DNA of 64,000 nt, from the NCBI RefSeq assembly GCF_900114015.1, contig NZ_FORN01000013.1, positions 48,614-112,613 on the forward strand, in the 5' to 3' direction. The notes below the pieces were generated by a model. It was given only the letters and a program-made list of their open reading frames with translations. It made no database searches and was not told the origin of the DNA. This DNA comes from Caulobacter sp. UNC279MFTsu5.1. GTDB lineage: Bacteria > Pseudomonadota > Alphaproteobacteria > Caulobacterales > Caulobacteraceae. Positions within the stretch are counted from its first letter, which is position 1. Each line of letters starts with the position of its first letter. Positions 58,472 to 64,000 of the stretch are shown in pieces. The position numbers and the translations under genes are program-made.

Positions 58472-59257
58472 ATGGCTCAGCTTTCCAAATCCTCCCCCAT
58501 CGGCCACGTTCGCCCGATGAGCGCGATGATCCACGTCAGCCGCCCCACCGGCTCGATCCTGCTGCTGGAGCTGGACGCCCCGCCGGCCAACGCCCTGGGG
58601 CTGACCGTGCGGGCCCAGCTGGTGAAGATCCTCGACGAGATCGCTACCGACGACGACGTCCGCGCGGTGGTGCTGACCGGCCGGGGCGGGGTGTTCTGCG
58701 CCGGCGATGACCTGCGCGAGGCCCATGGCCGCACCGCGCCGGACGCCCTGGCGGCGGTCGAGAACTTCAACCGGCTGATGGACTGGATCGAGGCCCTGCG
58801 CGTGCCGCTGATCGCCGCGATCGACGGCTGGTGCTTCGGCGGCGGGCTGGAGCTGGCCCTGGCCTGCGACATCCGCCTGGCCAGCGACCGCGCGGCGTTC
58901 GCCGCCTCGGGGGTCAATATCGGGCTGCTGGCCTCGGTCGTCCGCCTGCCCCGGCTGATCGGCGCGGCGCGGGCCAAGGCCCACCTGCTGACCGGCGCCC
59001 AGTTCGGGCCGGAGCGGGCCCTGGCCGACGGGATCGTCACCGCCGTCCACCCGCCCGAGCGCCTGCTGCCGGAGGCCTTCCACCTGGCCGAATGGATCGC
59101 CTCGCGCGCGCCCCTGGCGGTGGAGGCCGCCAAGCGGGTGGTCGACGGCCGGTCCTATGTCGAGGAGGAGCTGCCGGCCCTGGTGGCCAGCGCCGACCAT
59201 CGCGAGGCCGTGGCGGCGTTCATGGCCAAGCGCTCGGCGCTGTTCCGGCGGGGATGA
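58472..59257 (+). CDS. Crotonase / enoyl-CoA hydratase-like protein
   Basis: 261 residues from ATG 58472, which has GGAGG five bases upstream; an ATG at 58517 has no such site. Crotonase fold with GVFCAGDDLREA (oxyanion) and IDGWCFGGGLELALACDI (first Glu). The second catalytic Glu is absent: FAASGVNIGL replaces the usual F-G-x-P-E pattern, so hydration is doubtful and the type resembles ECHDC3-like proteins. Divergent from ccr across a regulatory gap. Confidence 0.85.
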   Translation: MAQLSKSSPIGHVRPMSAMIHVSRPTGSILLLELDAPPANALGLTVRAQLVKILDEIATDDDVRAVVLTGRGGVFCAGDDLREAHGRTAPDALAAVENFNRLMDWIEALRVPLIAAIDGWCFGGGLELALACDIRLASDRAAFAASGVNIGLLASVVRLPRLIGAARAKAHLLTGAQFGPERALADGIVTAVHPPERLLPEAFHLAEWIASRAPLAVEAAKRVVDGRSYVEEELPALVASADHREAVAAFMAKRSALFRRG

Positions 59258-59523
59258 CAGGCGTTGGGGGGCGACGTATTTCCACCGGCCGCCCCCGCGA
59301 ACGTGCTAAGGTGCTCCCAAGGCGCTAGGACGCGCCGCCGGCGAGTTCCGGTCCGCTTGGCGGACCGTCTCGACGCACCCCGGGAAGGGGTCGCATGACC
59401 GTCAATCGCCACGACCAGCGCCCTTCGCGGCCCTGACACCGCCCTCCGCCGCGCGTGTCGCGTCGAGCCGTCCGGCTCGGGCGCCCGATCGCGCGCGTCC
59501 CCTCCCTCGAAAAGGAACGCCCC
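59258..59523 (+). promoter_or_regulatory. Structured leader upstream of the small-protein array
   Basis: No convincing gene in 266 bases. A perfect 8-bp hairpin CGGTCCGC-TTG-GCGGACCG lies at 59349-59367. The length and GC-rich stems recall long 5' leaders of cold-shock-type messages (inference). A 13-codon ORF at 59395 is too short to support. Confidence 0.35.
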
Positions 59524-59631
59524 TTGTCCAAAGGCAATCGCGAAGTCCGCAAGCCCAAGACCGTCAAGCCCAAGGTGATCGCCGCCGCGCCGCCGACCCT
59601 GCTGGCCCCGCTGGCCGCCAAGAGGAAGTAG
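59524..59631 (+). CDS. Conserved tiny basic protein (MSKGNREVRKPK type)
   Basis: 35 residues from TTG 59524, with AAGGA seven bases upstream. It begins SKGNREVRKPKTVKPKV and ends AAKRK, a start seen in a widespread small alphaproteobacterial protein of unknown function. Strongly basic, so it may bind nucleic acid (inference). First of four small genes in a row. Confidence 0.7.
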   Translation: MSKGNREVRKPKTVKPKVIAAAPPTLLAPLAAKRK

Positions 59632-59635
59632 CCCC

Positions 59636-59761
59636 ATGAAGACCTATCCCGGAACCCGGCCCGGCGGCCCCAAGGGCCTGAACGATCCGCGCTCGACCGG
59701 AAGCCAGCCCTCGCGGCCCCGGCCGATCGATCCCGACGCCCTGCGCGGCACCAAGACCTGA
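59636..59761 (+). CDS. Tiny basic protein, 41 residues
   Basis: Starts ATG 59636 with GAGGAAG nine bases upstream, four bases after the previous stop. The sequence is Gly/Pro/Arg-rich (YPGTRPGGPKGLNDP, then RPRPIDPDALRGTKT). No family recognised. Good ribosome binding site and tight spacing support it. Confidence 0.55.
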   Translation: MKTYPGTRPGGPKGLNDPRSTGSQPSRPRPIDPDALRGTKT

Positions 59762-59766
59762 CCGCC

Positions 59767-60099
59767 ATGAACGAGACCAAGGGCGCCAGGCTGGCCGACC
59801 GCCTGAAGACGGCCGCCGAGGCCAAGCAGGCGCTGCTCGCCAAGTTCAAGCCTCGGCCGGCGGCGGCCGACCCGCTGTTCGCCGAGCGCGGCGTCGAGGC
59901 CGCCGCCGAACTGAAGGCCGTGCGCGCCGAGCGCCAGGCGGTGCGGGCGGTCCGGAAGGCGGCGGTCGACGCCGCCGCCGCCGGCGCCCTGGCCCTGGCC
60001 GAGCTGAAGGCCGCGCGCAAGCGGGCCAAGGCCCCGACCGCGGCCGAGGCCAAGGACAAGCGCGACGCCAAGTACGCGGCCCGCAAGTCGCGCCTCTGA
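59767..60099 (+). CDS. DUF6481 family protein
   Basis: 110 residues, almost entirely Ala/Lys/Arg/Glu and predicted helical. DRLKTAAEAKQALLAKFKPR at the start and ELKAARKRAKAP near the end fit the DUF6481 group. Function unknown. Begins five bases after the previous tiny gene and shares its message. Confidence 0.72.
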   Translation: MNETKGARLADRLKTAAEAKQALLAKFKPRPAAADPLFAERGVEAAAELKAVRAERQAVRAVRKAAVDAAAAGALALAELKAARKRAKAPTAAEAKDKRDAKYAARKSRL

Positions 60100-60125
60100 T
60101 GGCTCAAACCTGATGGCCCAATCCG

Positions 60126-60374
60126 ATGGCTAAGCGCGCGCCGGTTCCGGTCTCGCCGTTCGGGTCGCAGGACTACGAGCTGTCGTGCGACAACCTGATC
60201 ACCCTGCGCGAGGCCCATATCCGCTCGCGCCACGCCCGGCCGATGCGGGTGGGCGACCTGTGCACGCTCAGCCAGGACGGCGAGGTCTACGAACTGGTGG
60301 TCACCGACTTCACCGACCGCGGCGGCGAGGGCTGGAGCGTGCGTTGCCGGATCATCGACATGCATCGTCCGTGA
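60126..60374 (+). CDS. Small hypothetical protein, 82 residues
   Basis: Follows the DUF6481 gene by 26 bases. VGDLCTLSQDGEVYELVVTD followed by WSVRCRIIDM suggests a small beta-rich (SH3-like) domain after a helical start (LITLREAHIRSRHARP). No family recognised. Probably the last gene of the array. Confidence 0.6.
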   Translation: MAKRAPVPVSPFGSQDYELSCDNLITLREAHIRSRHARPMRVGDLCTLSQDGEVYELVVTDFTDRGGEGWSVRCRIIDMHRP

Positions 60375-60438
60375 GGGATTAGCAGAGGTGTTTTCCCTCT
60401 CCTTGCATGGGGAACTATCGCGTATGCCCAAATACGAC

Positions 60439-60549
60439 TGTCATCCCGGACGAGCGCGCAGCGCGAAGATCCGGGATCGGGGCGTGAACTCAGAGCTTGC
60501 GGCGGTCCCGGATCTGCGCCCGGCTACGCCGGGCTTGTCCGGGATGACA
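60439..60549. repeat. Intergenic inverted repeat, extended mobile-like copy 2
   Basis: Core TGTCATCCCGGACGAGCG...GTCCGGGATGACA (111 bp). Outer symmetry reaches ATCGCGTATG (60417-60426) and CATAGCGAT (60569-60577), a 161-bp unit. The 32-base left flank plus core start differs from the right flank of the 50.6-kb copy at one position. Confidence 0.88.
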
Positions 60550-60611
60550 GCTTCTTTGGCTGTGAACCCATAGCGATCACCCCGCCATAAACGGGAGGGA
60601 AGAGTGAAGTC

Positions 60612-61703
60612 CTAAGCCGCCGGCTTCCTGCGCAGCCGCGCCAGCCGCCGCAGCCGCCGCCAGAAGCGGGTCTTTTCCGGTTCGGGATAGGGCTGCAGGT
60701 TCTTGTAGAACTCCTCGGCGCAGGCGCGCCACGAGAAGCCCTCGGCGAACTTGCGGACCGCGCCGTGGTCGATGTCCAGGCAGGCCAGGCAGGCCTCGCG
60801 CAGGCCGTCGGTCTGGCCCGGGGCCAGGACGCCGGCCCCGGAGCCCGGGATGATGTCGATCGGCCCCGGGGCCGAGAACGCCGCCACCGGCACGCCGGCG
60901 GCCATGGCCTCCAGGATCACCAGGCCGAAGGTGTCGGTCAGGGACGGGAAGCAGAACACGTCGGCGCAGGCGAAGTAGCGGGCCAGCTCCTCGCCGAACT
61001 TGGCACCGGCGAACACCACGTCGGGATATTTCTCGGCCAGCTCCTCGCGCTGGGGGCCGTCGCCGACGATCACCTTGGTGCCGGGCAGGTCCAGGCTGGC
61101 GAAGGCCTCGATGTTCTTCTCGACGGCCACGCGGCCGACATTGAGGAAGATCGGCCGGGCCAGGCCCTCGAACACGTCCGGCTCGCCGTCCTGGCGGGGC
61201 CGGAACACGTCGGTGTCGACGCCGCGCGTCCAGGGCGAGATGTTGCGGAAGCCGTGGCGGATCAGCTCGTCGCGCATGGTCGGGGTGGCGACCATCAGCC
61301 GGCCCGACGGCTTGTGGAACCAGCGCATGTAGGTGTAGCCGGCCGACAGCGGCAGCGGCAGGCGGGCCGAGACGTATTCCGGAAAGCGCGTGTGGTAGCT
61401 GGTGGTGAACGGCAGCTTCCATTCCAGGCAGATGCGGCGGGCGGCCAGGCCGATCGGGCCCTCGGTGGCGATGTGGATCGCCTCGGGCTCGAACGACTTG
61501 AAGCGCTCCATCACCGGCTCGTAGGCGCCGATGGCCAGCTTGATCTCCGGATAGGTCGGCAGCGGGAAGGTGGGGAACTGGTCGGGGCTGACGACGTCGA
61601 CCTCGTGGTCCATGGCCTTCAGCTCGGCCATCACCTTGGTGAGGGTCCGAACCACGCCATTGACCTGCGGTTCCCATGCATCTGTGGCGAGTAGTATCCG
61701 CAT
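60612..61703 (-). CDS. Glycosyltransferase family 4 (GT-B)
   Basis: 363 residues. Opens with the nucleotide-sugar fold ATDAWEPQVNGVVRTL and ends with the GT4 donor site SLTDTFGLVILEAMAAGVPV and GVLAPGQTDGL. Similar enzymes add mannose or glucose to lipids. The start overlaps the stop of the LpxH-like gene by one base (TGATG), so the two are translated together, and a glycolipid role is likely. Confidence 0.9.
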   Translation of the reverse strand: MRILLATDAWEPQVNGVVRTLTKVMAELKAMDHEVDVVSPDQFPTFPLPTYPEIKLAIGAYEPVMERFKSFEPEAIHIATEGPIGLAARRICLEWKLPFTTSYHTRFPEYVSARLPLPLSAGYTYMRWFHKPSGRLMVATPTMRDELIRHGFRNISPWTRGVDTDVFRPRQDGEPDVFEGLARPIFLNVGRVAVEKNIEAFASLDLPGTKVIVGDGPQREELAEKYPDVVFAGAKFGEELARYFACADVFCFPSLTDTFGLVILEAMAAGVPVAAFSAPGPIDIIPGSGAGVLAPGQTDGLREACLACLDIDHGAVRKFAEGFSWRACAEEFYKNLQPYPEPEKTRFWRRLRRLARLRRKPAA

Positions 61704-62533
61704 CAGGCGGCGGCAGGCTCCGCAATGGGGGGCTCGACGATGAGCGCCCGCGCCCGGTCGATCACCGACCAGGACCTAAGCTTGGACCATTCCAGGATTT
61801 CGAGCCGTCCGTCCATATGTTCCACCAGCGCGGTGCAGCTTTCCACCCAATCGCCGTCGTTCACATAGAGCACGCCGTCGATCTCGCGCATCTCGGCCTT
61901 GTGGATATGGCCGCAGATCACGCCGTCGACGCCGCGCCGGCGGGCCTCGTCGGCGACCGCGGCCTCGAAATTCTCGATGAACTGCAGCGCGTTCTTCACC
62001 TTGACCTTCAGATAGGCCGAAAGACTCCAGTAGCCGAACCCCAGCTTGCGGCGCGCGCGGTTGAGCAAGGTGTTCAGCATCAGGATGGTCCTATAGGACC
62101 AATCGCCCAGGAAGGCGAGCCACTTGGCGTGCTGCACCACCCCGTCGAACTCGTCGCCGTGCACCACCAAGTAGCGCTTGCCGTCGGCCGCCTCGTGGAT
62201 CATGTCGCGGGCCACCACCACCCCGCCGAAGTGCACGCCGCAGAAGTCGCGGACCCGGTCGTCGTGGTTGCCGGGCACGTAGATCACCTCGACGCCCTTG
62301 CGCGCCAGGCGCAGAATCTTCTGCACCACGTCGTTGTGGCTCTGGGGCCAGTACCAGCCGCTGCGCAGCTTCCAGCCGTCGATGATGTCGCCCACCAGGT
62401 ACAGCTTGTCGCACTCGATGTGGCGGATGAAGTCCAGCAGCAGTTCGGCCTGGCAGCCGCGCGTGCCCAGGTGGACGTCGCTGATGAAGATCGAGCGATA
62501 GCGGCGGATCTCGGTGTCGGTTTCGGTGACCAT
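61703..62533 (-). CDS. LpxH-like metallophosphoesterase
   Basis: 276 residues from ATG 62533. Calcineurin-like motifs SIFISDVHLGTRG, LVGDIIDGWK, YVPGNHDDRV, LVVHGDEFD and ICGHIHKAEM give a complete two-metal site. It resembles UDP-2,3-diacylglucosamine hydrolases but is the longer paralog type whose substrate is not established. Cotranscribed with the glycosyltransferase. Confidence 0.88.
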   Translation of the reverse strand: MVTETDTEIRRYRSIFISDVHLGTRGCQAELLLDFIRHIECDKLYLVGDIIDGWKLRSGWYWPQSHNDVVQKILRLARKGVEVIYVPGNHDDRVRDFCGVHFGGVVVARDMIHEAADGKRYLVVHGDEFDGVVQHAKWLAFLGDWSYRTILMLNTLLNRARRKLGFGYWSLSAYLKVKVKNALQFIENFEAAVADEARRRGVDGVICGHIHKAEMREIDGVLYVNDGDWVESCTALVEHMDGRLEILEWSKLRSWSVIDRARALIVEPPIAEPAAA

Positions 62534-62755
62534 GCTAGCCCCTCCGGCGGTTCTGGTCGGCGTCGAGGCCGATCCCCCCGGACCGGCCCCGGCCCCGGTC
62601 CTGTCGGGGCGCATGGTCCGGCGATTAAGCTGATTGCATGTCGCTTTCGTGAAATGGCGCTCCACGTCCGGCGCGGCGCTGCGCCGCACCAACGCCCGAT
62701 TTTTGACCATCCGGTAAATCTTGTCGGGCAAGGCCAAGCTCTGCCGGCGCTCGAC

Positions 62756-62770
62756 TGTTGCAGCGCAACA
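62756..62770. promoter_or_regulatory. Palindrome TGTTGC-AGC-GCAACA before the TetR gene
   Basis: Perfect 6-bp arms, three-base spacer, 22 bases before the TetR start. It shares the TGYTGC-N3-GCARCA form with the site before ccr. A likely autoregulatory operator. Confidence 0.55.
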
Positions 62771-62792
62771 TGGCTTTGACTAGATCAGGGTC

Positions 62793-63422
62793 ATGGACGC
62801 CGCCCGCCTCGCCAAGGATACGCCCAAGTCGCTGAAGACCCGGGCGCGGATTCTCGACTGCGCGATGCGGCTGATCGCCGAGACCGGCTATCACGCCGCG
62901 ACCAATCCGGTGATCGCCGACGCCGCGGGCCTGACGCGCGGGGCGATGCTGTACCACTTCCCCAGCCGCGAGGCCCTGGTCGAGGCGGCCGTGGCCCACG
63001 TCCAGGCCGAGCGCTCGGCCCTGTTCCGCGCCGCCGCCGACGGCCTGCCCACGGGCGCGGACGTCACCGAGCACGCGATCGACAGCTACTGGGACCTGCT
63101 GCACACCGTGCCGTTCCTGGCCTTCGCCGAGCTGGAGGCGGCCGGCCGCACCGACCCGGCCGTCCAGGCCCTGCTGGCCCCGGCCCAGGCCGAGTTCGAC
63201 CGCGCCCAGGCCGGCGACCACTTCCTGAAGATCCTCCACGCCGGGGCGGGGCCGCGCTTCCAGGCCTCGCGCGACCTGGCGCGGTTCATGCTGGAAGGCC
63301 TGGCCCGGGCCTCGCTGACCTATGACAGCGACGGGCGGCGCGAGCGGCTGCTGACGCTGATCAAGCGGGCGACGCACATGCTGAACCGCAAGGGGGTCGT
63401 GCAGGATCTTTGGCCGGATTAG
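62793..63422 (+). CDS. TetR/AcrR family transcriptional regulator
   Basis: 209 residues. The HTH reads TRARILDCAMRLIAETGYHA, then IADAAGLTRGAMLYHFPSREALVE. The ligand domain is helical and Ala-rich. An operator-like palindrome immediately upstream suggests autorepression, and a similar site precedes ccr. Divergent from the LpxH-like pair. Confidence 0.9.
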   Translation: MDAARLAKDTPKSLKTRARILDCAMRLIAETGYHAATNPVIADAAGLTRGAMLYHFPSREALVEAAVAHVQAERSALFRAAADGLPTGADVTEHAIDSYWDLLHTVPFLAFAELEAAGRTDPAVQALLAPAQAEFDRAQAGDHFLKILHAGAGPRFQASRDLARFMLEGLARASLTYDSDGRRERLLTLIKRATHMLNRKGVVQDLWPD

Positions 63423-63450
63423 ACGGGGGCGGCTTTCGATCCATCACGCT

Positions 63451-63578
63451 CGTCATCCTCGGACTCGTTCCGAGGACCCCTGTCTTCGCCGCGAAGGCCG
63501 TTGGGTGGCGGGCTGGCCCGCCATTGATCCGACAGCTCGGCTGAACGCGGGGTCCTCGGAACGAGTCCGAGGATGACG
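63451..63578. repeat. Intergenic long inverted repeat with perfect 30-bp arms
   Basis: Arms 63451-63480 and 63549-63578 are perfect reverse complements (CGTCATCCTCGGACTCG...). Spacer 68 bases. The most exact of the repeats in the window. No gene inside. Confidence 0.92.
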
Positions 63579-64000
63579 GCGGTTTTGGGGGATCGAACGC
63601 GCTGTATCCCCGCCAGCGCCGCCAAGAACCCCAGCCCTTCCAACGCCCTGCAGAAAAGTCAGCGTCACAAGTCCTCGGACTTCAAACCCGGCGCACAATC
63701 ATAGCCGTCCCCATCGCGGGGGAGGGCTCTTGGTACCGGCCCAAGCAGGCGATGGGGATCGAACCGAGCGGGGCCTGGCTGGCCTGGCGGGCGGATCGTC
63801 GCGGGAAGCGGGTCTCAGAAGGATCCAAGGCCCGGGACGGACGGACGCGAGACAGCCGGGGTCGACGGGGCCGGAACGTTCAAACCGGCCTGTTCCAGGA
63901 TCAGTCGGAGTCGCCGACGGCCCCTTCCGGGCGACTTTGATCCTGCCCGCCCGAGGGGGAACGTCGACCGGGATGAAACAGGCCCTCAGTCGACGTCCCT
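63579..64000. other. Gene-free end of window with nested inverted repeats
   Basis: No coding region I can support. From 63869 the sequence holds GGCCGG/CCGGCC, GGCCTGTT (63887) with AACAGGCC (63977), CAGGATCA (63896) with TGATCCTG (63938) and AGTCGCC (63909) with GGCGACT (63930). A 62-codon ORF at 63752-63940 is probably chance. The region runs off the window. Confidence 0.4.

Noticed and set aside
59395..59436. 13-codon ORF upstream of the small-protein array
   Set aside because: Too short and without a clear ribosome binding site; could only be a leader peptide if shown to be translated.
63752..63940. 62-codon ORF near the end of the window
   Set aside because: No homology recognised, Arg-rich in a GC-rich frame, and it overlaps nested inverted repeats.
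63841..64000. SRP RNA or tmRNA fragment
   Set aside because: Some GC stems and a GTTCAAA occur, but the diagnostic GGAAGGAAGCAGCC core and tRNA-like ends are absent.

Overview
The window is GC-rich, tightly packed alphaproteobacterial chromosome. Gene content and protein sequences best fit Caulobacter or a close relative in the Caulobacterales. Pointers are a 2-oxoglutarate dehydrogenase/succinyl-CoA synthetase cluster in the order sucC-sucD-sucA-sucB-lpd, the xerC-DUF484 pair divergent from priA, a TonB-dependent receptor, an ornithine decarboxylase with a deoxyhypusine-synthase-like homospermidine enzyme, and crotonyl-CoA carboxylase/reductase. This is inference from gene content; there is no rRNA in the window. 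I found no tRNA, rRNA, CRISPR array, transposase or prophage.

Layout. 1-8.2 kb: TetR regulator, TonB-dependent receptor, Spinster-type MFS transporter, then a 1117-residue membrane protein joining GH18-like, NodB deacetylase and GT2 synthase domains. 8.2-18.3 kb: TCA-cycle block sucCD, sucA, sucB and lpd. It is interrupted between sucB and lpd by a vapBC toxin-antitoxin pair and two small conserved genes. 18.4-19.5 kb: three small secreted proteins, two of them tandem paralogs. 19.6-25.9 kb: chemoreceptor, sulfatase, xerC and DUF484. 26-37.9 kb: priA, terC, an acyltransferase, a CHAP protein, corA, a pentapeptide-repeat protein, a dienoyl-CoA isomerase-like crotonase, an SH3/glycine-zipper protein, a hydrolase, a thioesterase and a Fur/Zur regulator. 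38-41.4 kb: PAP2 lipoprotein and the two polyamine genes. 41.6-46.9 kb: phosphorus-scavenging block phnCDE, a phosphate-selective porin and pstS, with a strong Pho box before the porin and a weaker one before phnC. 47-53.3 kb: CNNM/CBS protein, a small membrane protein, GNAT, a Rieske oxygenase, an M20 peptidase and an epimerase. 53.4-64 kb: an ABC-2 permease/M1 peptidase fusion, ccr, a crotonase, an array of four tiny basic-protein genes, a glycosyltransferase plus LpxH-like hydrolase pair, and a TetR regulator.

The main unexplained structure is non-coding. At least nine long (86-152 bp) intergenic inverted repeats of several sequence families occur in 64 kb. Two of them (near 50.6 and 60.5 kb) share flanks and ends in the manner of a small non-autonomous mobile element. 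Several genes also have leaders whose hairpins could control expression: 8356-8423 before sucC, 10619-10751 before sucA, 18369-18396 over a ribosome binding site, and 34333-34388 with four interchangeable arms. A 15-bp palindrome class, TGYTGC-N3-GCARCA, lies before ccr and before the last TetR gene and suggests one small regulon.
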